In this document: in pieces, positions 1 to 8,594 of the stretch
How positions within the stretch are numbered: the first letter of the stretch is position 1
Layout of the letters: each line of letters starts with the position of its first letter
Source of the DNA: JAPWJZ01 sp038247245
Lineage (GTDB): Bacteria > Pseudomonadota > Alphaproteobacteria > Micavibrionales > UBA2020
Direction of reading: 5' to 3'
DNA: 64,000 nt
NCBI GenBank assembly: GCA_038247245.1
Contig: JBBRVE010000002.1
Location: 1-64,000 of the forward strand
Notes under the pieces: model-generated
What the model saw: only the letters and a program-made list of their open reading frames with translations
The model's database searches: none
Told to the model about the DNA's origin: nothing
Program-made: the position numbers and the translations under genes

Positions 1-1329
1 AGCGGCAATCCCGTGACGTTCCGCCAGAGCCTCTATGAATCCTATTACGTGCAGCGCCCCGAAATTCCCGTGCAGGTGTTTGGCCGCGTGATGCCGCGCG
101 TCGATCAGGGCACGGTTGCGACGGCGGGTGAAATGGAAGGCATGGCCGACGGCGCGATGGAGGAACAGCGCGAAAATATGCCCAAAGGAAGGCTCGGCAT
201 GATGCGCAAGCAAATGGCGCCGATGGCGTCGCGCGGCGGTGCCGGCGGCGCGATGATGGCCATGGATATGGCCTCGTCCACGCCCGCTTCCCCGCCCATG
301 GAAAGCTCCATCGCCAATATCGCGCAGACCGCGAATGCGGCGCAAAGCTCCGAAGCCACGACGCAGGTGCTGTTCCGCTTCCCCGACCGTTTCGATTTGA
401 AATCGGGGCAATCCATGATGCTGCCGTTCCTCAGCCGCGAAGTGCCGATGGAACGTGTGTCGCTGTACCAGCCCGAAACCCATCCCACGCATCCGCTGGC
501 CGCTGTTGAAATCAAGAATGACGGCGATACCGGCCTGCCCCCCGGCGTGCTGACGCTCTATGAAGAAAGCGATTTGCTGAAGGGCACGGCCTTCGTCGGC
601 GATGCGCAGTTGTCTGTCCTGCCGCAGGGCGACAAACGCATGGTGTCCTATGCGCTCGATTCCAAAACCACCATCGACCGCACCGATAAATCCAATTCGA
701 CCGAAGGTCAGGTCGCGGTTGAAAACGGCATTCTGCGCATTGCCGTGAAAAACATTGCCGAGACGACTTATACCGTGAAAGCCCCGCCGAAGGAGGCGCG
801 CACGGTCGTGATCGAACATCCGAAAATGTACGACTACCAGCTTGTCGCCCCCGACCCGAAATCGACGGAGGTTTCCGGCGAGCGATATCGCATCCGCGTG
901 GAAGTAAAAGCGGGCGAGAAAGCGGTCGTGCCGGTTAGATTAGAAAACACCGCATGGCAATCCTACAGCCTCAACAGCCTGAACGCCGATTACCTGCTGA
1001 GTTTCGCTGGCAAACGCGGGCAGCTGGACGCCGATGCGCGCAAGACGTTTGAAACCCTTGCTGCCAAACGACGGGAAATGGAAGCTATCGACATAAAGAT
1101 CAACGACCTCGACCAGCGCCGCAACCAGATCTTCAGCGACCAGCAGCGCATCCGCGAAAACCTGCGCAGCCTGACCGAGAAATCGGAAGTGAAGCAGAAA
1201 TACCTGAACAAGCTGAACGAACAGGAAGATAAAATCGCGGGCATCGATGCGGAGAAAGAAAAATTCGCCGCCGACCGCCTCGAGCGTCAGGGCGAACTGG
1301 CCGCACTGATTGCGAAGATCAAGATTTAA
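1..1329 (+). CDS. DUF4139 domain protein, 5' end cut by window
   Basis: The frame is open to the first base, so the true start lies outside the window. The visible ~440 residues hold a Met/Ala/Gly-rich low-complexity stretch (about 35-110), then a beta-rich region with FRFPDRFDLKSGQSMMLPF and later VPVRLENTAWQSY-type segments, which I recognise as the C-terminal half of DUF4139. A charged coiled coil (about 330-438) closes the protein. Family members are envelope-associated and of unknown biochemical function; no enzymatic motif is visible. The stop overlaps the 3' end of the convergent rsmD gene by 4 bp. The family call is from pattern recognition, not a search. Confidence 0.7.
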   Translation, partial: SGNPVTFRQSLYESYYVQRPEIPVQVFGRVMPRVDQGTVATAGEMEGMADGAMEEQRENMPKGRLGMMRKQMAPMASRGGAGGAMMAMDMASSTPASPPMESSIANIAQTANAAQSSEATTQVLFRFPDRFDLKSGQSMMLPFLSREVPMERVSLYQPETHPTHPLAAVEIKNDGDTGLPPGVLTLYEESDLLKGTAFVGDAQLSVLPQGDKRMVSYALDSKTTIDRTDKSNSTEGQVAVENGILRIAVKNIAETTYTVKAPPKEARTVVIEHPKMYDYQLVAPDPKSTEVSGERYRIRVEVKAGEKAVVPVRLENTAWQSYSLNSLNADYLLSFAGKRGQLDADARKTFETLAAKRREMEAIDIKINDLDQRRNQIFSDQQRIRENLRSLTEKSEVKQKYLNKLNEQEDKIAGIDAEKEKFAADRLERQGELAALIAKIKI

Positions 1330-1895
1330 GGCGCGAATTCGAAAAAGCGGACAAGCGCAACGCCATAGCTGCGTTCGTCGATTTGCGCGAATCCGGCTGG
1401 CGGCATCTCCGGCTGTTTCCTGGCCATTTCCAGCAGGCAGATGGCGCCGGGCTCCAGCCAGTCTTTGGCGGCAAGCGCGCTCAATGCCGCCGCGCCCAGA
1501 TTTTTGCCATAGGGCGGGTCGAGAAACACGAGACTGCGCGGCGCAACCGTTGCGGGGCGCTGGGCAATTTTCAACACGTCGTTGCGCACCAGCAGCGATC
1601 TGTCCTGCAGCTTCATGGCATCGATATTGGCCTGACAGGTTTTGGCGGCGCTCGCCAGATTTTCGATAAAGACGCATTCCGCCGCGCCCTGTGACAGCGC
1701 CTCCAGCCCCAGCGCGCCGGTGCCCGCAAAAACGTCCATAACGGCCGCATTTTCCAAAAGGTCGGTTTTGCGCCACTTGGCGTGGTGGAGTATGTTAAAT
1801 ATAGCTTCCCGCGCGCGGTCGCTGGTGGGTCTGGTGTCCATGCCGTCGGGACTCAGGAGATTCTTTCCGCGATACTGGCCGCCGACGATGCGCAT
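1326..1895 (-). CDS. rsmD: 16S rRNA (guanine966-N2)-methyltransferase RsmD
   Basis: A 189-residue protein of normal RsmD length. It methylates N2 of G966 in 16S rRNA of the 30S subunit using S-adenosylmethionine. It opens with the family signature MRIVGGQYRGKNL followed by TRPTSDRAREAIFNIL. The SAM-binding loop is VMDVFAGTGALGLEALSQGA (about 53-72) and the catalytic DPPYG motif of N2-guanine/N6-adenine methyltransferases is present (about 126-130). It stands alone, convergent with the upstream DUF4139 gene and divergent from the secreted-protein cluster. All key motifs look intact. Confidence 0.95.
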   Translation of the reverse strand: MRIVGGQYRGKNLLSPDGMDTRPTSDRAREAIFNILHHAKWRKTDLLENAAVMDVFAGTGALGLEALSQGAAECVFIENLASAAKTCQANIDAMKLQDRSLLVRNDVLKIAQRPATVAPRSLVFLDPPYGKNLGAAALSALAAKDWLEPGAICLLEMARKQPEMPPAGFAQIDERSYGVALVRFFEFAP

Positions 1896-2013
1896 GATTT
1901 TCCGAATTTCCCATGTGAATGAGTGACTTAGGAATTAATGTAGCATTTTCCCCAAGCTATTTCCCTCAAATTTTGCTAAAATGAGAGGATATGCAGAGTA
2001 TGGGGTGCAAGCC

Positions 2014-2715
2014 ATGATCAGCCGTGTCCTGTTGACAGTCGCCGTTACAGGTTTTCTATTCGTCGCAAGCGTGCCTGCGATGGCGCAAGGCGTGCCGGGT
2101 TGTGACCCGACAGTACTGAACGCAATGGCCGATAAACAGCAGGCGCTGGTCGGCTATGATATCTCCGTCGTCTCCGAAACAATGGACAAGCCTGACTCCG
2201 TGCTGGCCATGACCTGTTTTAGTAAGGCTGCCGGTCTTGACGCCGCACAGGGCGGTAAAATTTTCTCCGAAGATTTCATGGATGCTTTGCGTCCGATCAT
2301 CGAACCCTTCCTCACCAACTTCTATGACGATTTCGACGACGCCTCGGGTAATGACTCGTCCATGCCGACGGCCTATACGGGCGGCACGGCGCTGGTCCCC
2401 AACGATTCCGACTGCGATTTCGTGACCAGCTGGTGGGACGGCACCGGTCCCGGAGGCACCACCGGTTATAAAAATGAAGGCGTGCAGCAGGGCGTGCCCT
2501 TTATTACGCTGGAAATTCTGCGCGGGCTGCAAACGCCGACAGGCGGTACCGATTTCGACGCAAAATGGGCGGCGGTTGAAACGCTGGGCAACGTGCTGTC
2601 GAAGTTCGATACGTCTTTCTCTGCATTGCCGCTGCCGGGTACTCCGGCCGGCGGGTTTATCGGTCAGAACACGATCTGCGCCGTGATGGTGAAGGCAGGA
2701 CAAACCTGCCCGTAA
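2014..2715 (+). CDS. Secreted protein, tandem family copy 1 (short type)
   Basis: No recognised family. The start at 2014 is preferred over 1981 because it gives a clean Sec signal peptide (MISRVLLTVAVTGFLFVASVPAMAQG, shown to its cleavage region) with GGGG 8-11 bases upstream. The mature protein starts with a GCDPTVLNAM segment. It carries a DKPDSVLAMTCF motif and a GKIFSEDF motif, then a Cys-containing segment CDFVTSWW and a final Cys near the end. These Cys and aromatic landmarks recur in the next three genes, so the four are paralogs. The conserved Cys in an exported protein suggest periplasmic disulfides (inference). Function unknown. Confidence 0.8.
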   Translation: MISRVLLTVAVTGFLFVASVPAMAQGVPGCDPTVLNAMADKQQALVGYDISVVSETMDKPDSVLAMTCFSKAAGLDAAQGGKIFSEDFMDALRPIIEPFLTNFYDDFDDASGNDSSMPTAYTGGTALVPNDSDCDFVTSWWDGTGPGGTTGYKNEGVQQGVPFITLEILRGLQTPTGGTDFDAKWAAVETLGNVLSKFDTSFSALPLPGTPAGGFIGQNTICAVMVKAGQTCP

Positions 2716-2782
2716 AACGGCAGTGGATAAGAATACGGATTTTGGTTAAACCGAGTTGATGCATTTTATGGGGTCTAGGACC

Positions 2783-3460
2783 ATGTTGAAACGCAACGGA
2801 CTTTTTTCCTTCGCTTTGGTCGCGGCCATGACGCTGGCAGGCACCGCCGCCTATGCCCAGCCGGTTCCCGGTTGTAACCCGACCGTCCTTGATGCCATGC
2901 AGAAAAAGGCACAGGCAAAAGTCGCTGTCGACGTGGCCCAGACGGAAACCGTCATCGACAAGCCAGACTCCGTGCTGGCCATGACCTGTTTCAACAACTC
3001 GGCCGGTACGACGGCGGTGCGCGGCGGCTCTATCTTCTCCGGTGACTTTACCGCAGGCCTGCGCCCCATCATCGAAGACGCGCTGCAGGCTTTCTATGAC
3101 GACTTCCAGGACGGCGCGGGGTTCGAGGCCGCGACGATCGACTATACCGCGATGGCCCTTTCCGACACGCAAGCCTGCGACGAAGTGAAAAACCTCTGGA
3201 GCACGATTAAAGACCAGGGCGTGAAAGCCGGCCTGCCGATGGCGACCCTGAACAACATCATCAACGGTATTATCCCGACGGGCGGCGACCCTGCGGAATA
3301 TACCGACAACTGGCAGCAATCGATCACCGACGGCATCTTCTCGGATCTGCAGACTGCGATTGGCGCGCTGCCGATACCTGCGGTGCCCAGCTTTACCGCC
3401 GGCCAGAATTCCTGCCAGATCCTGATAGCCGCCGGCATTATCCCGGGCCCGTGTCCGTAA
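2783..3460 (+). CDS. Secreted protein, tandem family copy 2 (short type)
   Basis: A 225-residue paralog of the preceding gene. The ATG at 2783 follows a TAGGA ribosome binding site and begins a signal peptide ending AAYAQ; the longer open frame from 2756 would bury that peptide. Shared landmarks are PGCNPTVLDAM, DKPDSVLAMTCF, GSIFSGDF, CDEVKNLW, a GLPMATLNNIINGI stretch and a C-terminal Cys-Pro. It lies 67 bp after copy 1 in the same orientation, so the two are probably co-transcribed. No catalytic motif is visible and I do not recognise a database family. Confidence 0.8.
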   Translation: MLKRNGLFSFALVAAMTLAGTAAYAQPVPGCNPTVLDAMQKKAQAKVAVDVAQTETVIDKPDSVLAMTCFNNSAGTTAVRGGSIFSGDFTAGLRPIIEDALQAFYDDFQDGAGFEAATIDYTAMALSDTQACDEVKNLWSTIKDQGVKAGLPMATLNNIINGIIPTGGDPAEYTDNWQQSITDGIFSDLQTAIGALPIPAVPSFTAGQNSCQILIAAGIIPGPCP

Positions 3461-3501
3461 TAATGGCTTGTAGCGTTTTTAACCTTGGGGAAGGTTGATA
3501 C

Positions 3502-4677
3502 ATGAAAAGATTTTTGACCATTGCCCTTTTCCTTTGCGCCTTTACGGGGCTTTCCGTGACGGCCGCAATGTCGGCGACGGTACAGTGTCCGACGGCTGCC
3601 GGCTGCCCTTGTGAAGTGGCGCAGGCGATGCAGAACCACAGCGAGGCAATGCAGGTCGCCAGCAAGGCGGAAGCCCGCGAAATCATCAAGCAGAACGACA
3701 ACTCGCTCGGTATGACGTGCTTTGACCATGCGCTGAAGCTGACCTCCCGCCTTGGCCAGATATTTTCCGACATTCCGGGCACGGGCGCTTTTCCGGCCGC
3801 GAACGAACGCGTATTCGGTACGGTCTATGATCCGCTGTTCGGTACCGGCATCAACCCCACGACCGGCAAGATGAAAACGGTCGCGAACTCCATCGAAACC
3901 ACGATGTCGGAAATGATGCAGGAGCATGCCAACGACTTCACAGACTCCCTTTCAAACTTCCTCGGCGCGACCACGCTCGCCTTCGTCGGCGCGTTCATGC
4001 AGCCGATCGAAGACCTGATCGCGACCGCGCAGGGGCTGATCACCAGCATTCAGGGCGTCATCTCGACGATCCAGTCGGTCATGGACACGCTGATTCTGGG
4101 TCTCGATATTATCAACACGCTGTTCCCATCGCTGAACGTCAGTATCCTGAACACGACGATCGTGCCACTGTGGAACCAGATCCAGACCACCTTGAGAAGC
4201 GCTATTCAGACTATCCAGACACAAATTCTGAGCCAGATCGTGAATGCGATCACGACGATCCTGAACAGCGCAGTGTCCAGCATCCTGGGTGTCGATCCGG
4301 ATACCGGCGTTTCGTACAACGACCCGGCCAAGGGCGAATGCTCGCGCCTGTCGCGCCTGTGGAACCCGGTGAGCGTGACCGGCCAGGCGCTCGCTGGCGA
4401 CTTCCGCCCCGTTGAAGGTGGCGGTGTTGAAAACGGCACGCCTTACCTTACCATCCGCAGCATATTGCAGGGCATTGCGCCCGGTGCCGGTGCCGACTTC
4501 CTCGACGAGATACAGAACGCGGCCAACAGCCCGATCCTGACGGCCGCGCTCAACGACATCACGACCGGCGTCCTCTCGGGGCCCGGCAACATGCCGTCAT
4601 GGCCTGCCGCTATCCCGACGGGCACTTTCCCGGCACTGGGTGGCGCAGCGCTGACGGTTTTCAGGGCGCAATATTAA
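3502..4677 (+). CDS. Secreted protein, tandem family copy 3 (long type)
   Basis: A 391-residue member of the four-gene family. The start follows GGGGAAGG, and a signal peptide covers about residues 1-25. The motif DNSLGMTCFDHALKLTSRLG (66-85) followed by QIFSD is the long-type version of the MTCF/IFS motif. The long type adds about 150 residues between this and the C-terminal CSRLSRLWNP segment. That insert is rich in Ile, Thr, Gln and Asn and reads as long amphipathic helices (roughly residues 150-270), without charged transmembrane boundaries. The C-terminal part repeats the GTPYLTIRSILQGI pattern of the short copies. Function unknown; an envelope or secreted role is inferred from the signal peptide. 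Confidence 0.8.
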   Translation: MKRFLTIALFLCAFTGLSVTAAMSATVQCPTAAGCPCEVAQAMQNHSEAMQVASKAEAREIIKQNDNSLGMTCFDHALKLTSRLGQIFSDIPGTGAFPAANERVFGTVYDPLFGTGINPTTGKMKTVANSIETTMSEMMQEHANDFTDSLSNFLGATTLAFVGAFMQPIEDLIATAQGLITSIQGVISTIQSVMDTLILGLDIINTLFPSLNVSILNTTIVPLWNQIQTTLRSAIQTIQTQILSQIVNAITTILNSAVSSILGVDPDTGVSYNDPAKGECSRLSRLWNPVSVTGQALAGDFRPVEGGGVENGTPYLTIRSILQGIAPGAGADFLDEIQNAANSPILTAALNDITTGVLSGPGNMPSWPAAIPTGTFPALGGAALTVFRAQY

Positions 4678-4690
4678 TACGGGGCATGAT

Positions 4691-5938
4691 ATGAAGTTCG
4701 ATTTCAAAAGATCCGTCCTCTTCTCGCTCTTTGCGGCGATGCTCTGCCTTGTTTCGGTGACATCGGCGCAGGCGGTCACGCCCTGCACACCGCGCCCGGG
4801 CTGTTCTTGTGATTTCCTGAACGCCGCAGAAAACCATGCCAACGCCATTCGCGTGCGCGACAAGGCTTATCACCGCCAGATCGTGAAGCAGCCCGACAAC
4901 ACGATGGGCATGAACTGCTTCGACCATACGCTGGTGCTGTCGTCGCGTCTGGGCCAGATTTTCTCCGATACCGCGCCCGGGGTGACGTGGCCGGCCGCCA
5001 ACTACGATAACTGGGATCCGACCAGCGCAGTCAGCCAGCAAGTATACGATCCGGGTGCCGGTGTCGGTACTAACCCGGCGACCGGCCAGAACAAGGCTTT
5101 GTCGGCGCAATACGGCACGGTTTTCGGCGGCGAAGTGCAGAACCACGCCGACGACTTCACTGATTCACTTTCCGCATGGCTGGGTGCGACGCTGCTCAAT
5201 TACCTCAACGGGTTTCTGGCCGGCCTGAACGGTATTTTCTCGGCCATCAACACGGCTGTGACGAACATCAATAACGCGTTCAATACCTATATCGGCTACA
5301 TCAACACGGTGCAGAGCATCCTTGACCAGCTGGGCGCGGCATTGCCAAGTGCGGTGCTGGCTTTGGTGGCGGCGGTGCAGGCGGCGTGGACGGTCATCCA
5401 GAACTTTATTGCGGCCACTATCACGGCGATACAGACGGCTATCAGTGGTGCCGTGACCGCGCTTACCAATATGGTGCAGGGCGTGCTGGGTTCGCTGCTT
5501 CAATTCATGTCGTCGCCGGGTACAGACCCCTGCGCCCGCATCAAGCGTCTATGGAACCCCGCCAGTATTTCCAGCCAGATATTGTCGCTTATCGGCGTGC
5601 CAGGCTTCCGCCCCATCGAGGGTGGCGGTATCGAACGCGGCGCACCGTATTTCGACTTCAACAACCTTGTGAACGGCACGTTCAATACGCCGCTGGGTGG
5701 CGCGATTGCCAACATGGCATCGGCAACCGACCTGACGGACGAACTGGCGAACACGCTCAACCAGCCACTTCTTACAGCCGCGCTCAATGATTTGAGCGCG
5801 GCGGGTATATTGGGGTCGCAAAAAGCACCGGGGGCGGGCGTGATCTGGCCGCAGATTCCGGGTGCCGCCTTTACCAACCCGCCGCCCAGCAGCGCCACCG
5901 TCGGCGCGACGCTGACCGCGATTATCAACGGGATGTAG
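4691..5938 (+). CDS. Secreted protein, tandem family copy 4 (long type)
   Basis: A 415-residue long-type paralog beginning 13 bp after copy 3, so almost certainly co-transcribed with it. A signal peptide covers about 1-28 (cleavage near SAQA-V). CSCDF, DNTMGMNCFDHTLVLSSRLG and QIFSD reproduce the N-terminal motifs. FTDSLSAWLGATLL precedes a long Ala/Ile/Asn-rich helical insert, followed by CARIKRLWNPASISSQI, FRPIEGGGIERGAPYFDF and an Ala-rich tail. Copies 3 and 4 align along their full lengths by eye, whereas copies 1 and 2 lack the central insert. No known domain is recognised. Confidence 0.8.
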   Translation: MKFDFKRSVLFSLFAAMLCLVSVTSAQAVTPCTPRPGCSCDFLNAAENHANAIRVRDKAYHRQIVKQPDNTMGMNCFDHTLVLSSRLGQIFSDTAPGVTWPAANYDNWDPTSAVSQQVYDPGAGVGTNPATGQNKALSAQYGTVFGGEVQNHADDFTDSLSAWLGATLLNYLNGFLAGLNGIFSAINTAVTNINNAFNTYIGYINTVQSILDQLGAALPSAVLALVAAVQAAWTVIQNFIAATITAIQTAISGAVTALTNMVQGVLGSLLQFMSSPGTDPCARIKRLWNPASISSQILSLIGVPGFRPIEGGGIERGAPYFDFNNLVNGTFNTPLGGAIANMASATDLTDELANTLNQPLLTAALNDLSAAGILGSQKAPGAGVIWPQIPGAAFTNPPPSSATVGATLTAIINGM

Positions 5939-5946
5939 TAACAGGA

Positions 5947-6201
5947 TTAATGCTGGTCGCGGCGCAGCATCGCCAGCAGGCGTTGCTCGAAATCGTCGCG
6001 GTCGTCATGGTTTTTCAGGAATAACTGCACGGCCTTTGCGGCGGCTTCACGGTCGTAAGGCACCATGTCTTTCTGGGCCTTACCTTCTTGTTTCAGTGCG
6101 GCGGCTTTGCTTGCGATCTGGAGCAGTTTGGGATCGAGGCGCTCTTTTTGCACCTGCATCTGTTTTTTCAGGATCTCGAGTGCTTTGTCGCGGCTGCTCA
6201 T
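5947..6201 (-). CDS. Small charged helical protein
   Basis: An 84-residue protein, mostly helical and charged (MSSRDKALEILKKQMQVQKE..., ending MLRRDQH). It contains a RLDPKLLQIASKAAALKQ helix and an NHDDRDDFEQRLLAML segment. There is no signal peptide or membrane segment, so it is likely cytoplasmic. It is convergent with the secreted-protein cluster (8 bp apart) and divergent from waaA. I do not recognise the family; coding-like composition and good GC support a real gene. Confidence 0.6.
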   Translation of the reverse strand: MSSRDKALEILKKQMQVQKERLDPKLLQIASKAAALKQEGKAQKDMVPYDREAAAKAVQLFLKNHDDRDDFEQRLLAMLRRDQH

Positions 6202-6312
6202 GGTTTAACATCCTGTTTTACATGGCTTAATTTTAGCCCCGTCTGCACCTGTTATGCAAGAAATGCTTGCATTCACCGCCAAAAACCCCAATCTTGAAGC
6301 AGGAACGAGGGC

Positions 6313-7593
6313 ATGTTGTTGAACGTCTATAAAGCCATGATGCGCGCCGGAACGCCGCTTCTGGAAGCTTACCTTAAAAAGCGCGAAAGCCGGGGCAAAG
6401 AAGACCCTGCGCGCGCGCATGAACGCCGCGGCCGCACCAAGCTGCCGCGTGCGGCGGGTGCGCTTGTCTGGTTCCATGCCGCATCGGTGGGTGAATCACT
6501 CTCGCTGCTCTCGATCATTTCCCGCGTGCTGGAAACCCGCCCCGGATTGCAGGTGATGGTCACGACCGGCACCGTCGCCTCGGCACGTTTGATGGCCGAC
6601 CGCCTGCCTGCGGGCGCATTCCACCAATATATGCCGGTCGATCATCCTGCCTGGGTTGATACCTTCCTAGCGCATTGGCATCCCGATTTTGTCGTCTGGT
6701 CGGAATCAGAATTCTGGCCGAACATGCTGTCCGCCATCAAGGCGCGCGGAATTCCGGCCGTGCTGATGAATGCCCGCATGTCCGACAGCAGCTTCCGCCG
6801 CTGGAAGTGGGCGAAGGCGACGGCGGCCGATATTCTTTCCGCTTTCGACCTCTGCCTTGCGCAGAACGCTGGCGAGGCCGCGCGGCTGGAACAGCTGGGC
6901 GCACGTCATGTAAAGGTGGCGGCGAATGTGAAATATGCGGCAGCGCCCCTGCCGGTGGATGATGCGAAATTCGGCGCGATGCAGGCAGCGGTGGCGGGGC
7001 GTACGCTGCTGCTTTGGGCCAGCACCCATGCGGGCGAGGAAAAAATCGCGCTCGATACCCATGTGGTATTGCGCGCGCAATTCCCCGATCTTTTGACCAT
7101 CATCGTGCCGCGTCATGCACCGCGCGGTGCGGATGTGCTGGCGTTTGCGCAGGCGCAGGGTCTTGGTGCGGGGATGCGCTCAAACGGCGACGCGGCGAAA
7201 GACATCTATGTCGCCGATACGATGGGCGAGTTGGGGCTTTTCTACCGGCTGTGTAAATTCACCGTCATCGGCGGATCCTTCGCCGATATCGGCGGCCATA
7301 ACCCGATCGAACCGGGGCAATTGGGATGCGTTATTTTCTACGGTCCGCAAATGTATAACTTCATCACGATCAATGAAGATTTCCAGACGGCGCAGGCGGC
7401 GATACAGGTCGCCGATGTTGCGGAATTACAGGCAAAATTGTCGGCGGCACTGGCCGCGCCCGCGGGCGTCGCAGCCTATGCGGATAACGCGCTGAAACTA
7501 ACGCAGGATAAATCGGTTGCCGCCAGCGGCCTTGCGGCGATGCTGGACCCTTATCTGGATGTGGCACTGCGGCCGCGCGCGGTGACGCCATGA
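6313..7593 (+). CDS. waaA: 3-deoxy-D-manno-octulosonic acid transferase
   Basis: Transfers Kdo from CMP-Kdo to the lipid A precursor at the inner membrane, the first step of LPS core assembly. The 426 residues match the usual length. Family landmarks include LVWFHAASVGESLSLLSII near residue 55, VMVTTGTVASARLM, WSESEFWPNML, and the C-terminal donor-binding segment GSFADIGGHNPIEPGQLG with its conserved EP. The start ATG follows CGAGGG. The stop overlaps the lpxK start, making this the first gene of a three-gene lipid A/Kdo operon. Confidence 0.95.
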   Translation: MLLNVYKAMMRAGTPLLEAYLKKRESRGKEDPARAHERRGRTKLPRAAGALVWFHAASVGESLSLLSIISRVLETRPGLQVMVTTGTVASARLMADRLPAGAFHQYMPVDHPAWVDTFLAHWHPDFVVWSESEFWPNMLSAIKARGIPAVLMNARMSDSSFRRWKWAKATAADILSAFDLCLAQNAGEAARLEQLGARHVKVAANVKYAAAPLPVDDAKFGAMQAAVAGRTLLLWASTHAGEEKIALDTHVVLRAQFPDLLTIIVPRHAPRGADVLAFAQAQGLGAGMRSNGDAAKDIYVADTMGELGLFYRLCKFTVIGGSFADIGGHNPIEPGQLGCVIFYGPQMYNFITINEDFQTAQAAIQVADVAELQAKLSAALAAPAGVAAYADNALKLTQDKSVAASGLAAMLDPYLDVALRPRAVTP

Positions 7594-8594
7594 TGCACAC
7601 GCCGCCCTTCTGGTATGACCAGACCCAGCCGAAATACAAGCTTGCGGCTAAACTGTTGGCACCTTTCGGCAGGGTCTATGGCTGGGTCGTGGAAAAACGT
7701 TTTGATTTTTATTATCCCGTCCCGCTCGCGCGTCCTGTGATCTGCGTGGGCAACCTCACCACGGGCGGCGCTGGAAAAACGCCGGTCGTGATGTCGCTGG
7801 TCGCGCTATTGCAGGATGCGGGCTACAATCCGCATATCCTGACGCGGGGCTATGGCGGCGAGGAAGAAGGGCCTTTGCAGGTTTCTCCCGGCCGCGATAC
7901 CTCCGCCGATGTAGGGGACGAAGCCCTATTACTTGTTGAAAAAGCGCCAACATGGGTTTCAACCTCCCGCCCGCTGGGCGCGCAGGCGGCAATCGATACG
8001 GGTGCCACCATCATCATCATGGATGACGGGTACCAGAACCCGGGCATCCACAAGGATTTCGCGCTGGTCGTGGTCGATGGTGCCGTCGGCTTCGGCAACG
8101 GGCAGGTTATGCCCGCCGGCCCCTTGCGGGAGGATATTGCAAAAGGTCTTGCGCGCGCGCATGCCGTTGTCATCGTCGGCGAAGACAAAGCGGGGATTGC
8201 CGACACGATTAAAAAATATGTAGAGATACCGCTGTTTTCCGCTGTCCTGCGCCCCGATGCCGAAAATCCCGATTTGTTTGGCAAGCCGGTGTTCGCCTTC
8301 GCTGGCATCGGGCGGCCTGAAAAATTCCGCGACAGCCTGATTGCGGCGGGCGCGATGCTGGAGGGCTGGGGCAGCTTCCCCGATCATTGCGCCTATGTCG
8401 ATGAAGACCTGCGCGAACTGGTCGCGGCGGCGGAAGCTAAAAACGCCATCATTGTGACGACCGCGAAGGACCATGTGCGCCTGCCCGCCGCGCTGAAAAA
8501 CAAGGTTCGCAAATTCACCGTGCACCTGCAATGGCAGGACAGCGCCGCCATGCTGGAGTGCATCGCAGCGCAGTTGCGGAAAAACTGGACATGA
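7590..8594 (+). CDS. lpxK: Tetraacyldisaccharide 4'-kinase
   Basis: Phosphorylates the 4' position of tetraacyldisaccharide 1-phosphate to give lipid IVA, using ATP at the inner membrane. The 334 residues fit LpxK. The P-loop is GNLTTGGAGKTPVVM (about 53-67), followed by ILTRGYGG, GDEALLL and IIMDDGYQNPGI, all conserved in the family. The start overlaps the waaA stop and the stop overlaps the ATG of the next acyltransferase gene (ATGA), so translation is probably coupled along the operon. Confidence 0.95.
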   Translation: MMHTPPFWYDQTQPKYKLAAKLLAPFGRVYGWVVEKRFDFYYPVPLARPVICVGNLTTGGAGKTPVVMSLVALLQDAGYNPHILTRGYGGEEEGPLQVSPGRDTSADVGDEALLLVEKAPTWVSTSRPLGAQAAIDTGATIIIMDDGYQNPGIHKDFALVVVDGAVGFGNGQVMPAGPLREDIAKGLARAHAVVIVGEDKAGIADTIKKYVEIPLFSAVLRPDAENPDLFGKPVFAFAGIGRPEKFRDSLIAAGAMLEGWGSFPDHCAYVDEDLRELVAAAEAKNAIIVTTAKDHVRLPAALKNKVRKFTVHLQWQDSAAMLECIAAQLRKNWT

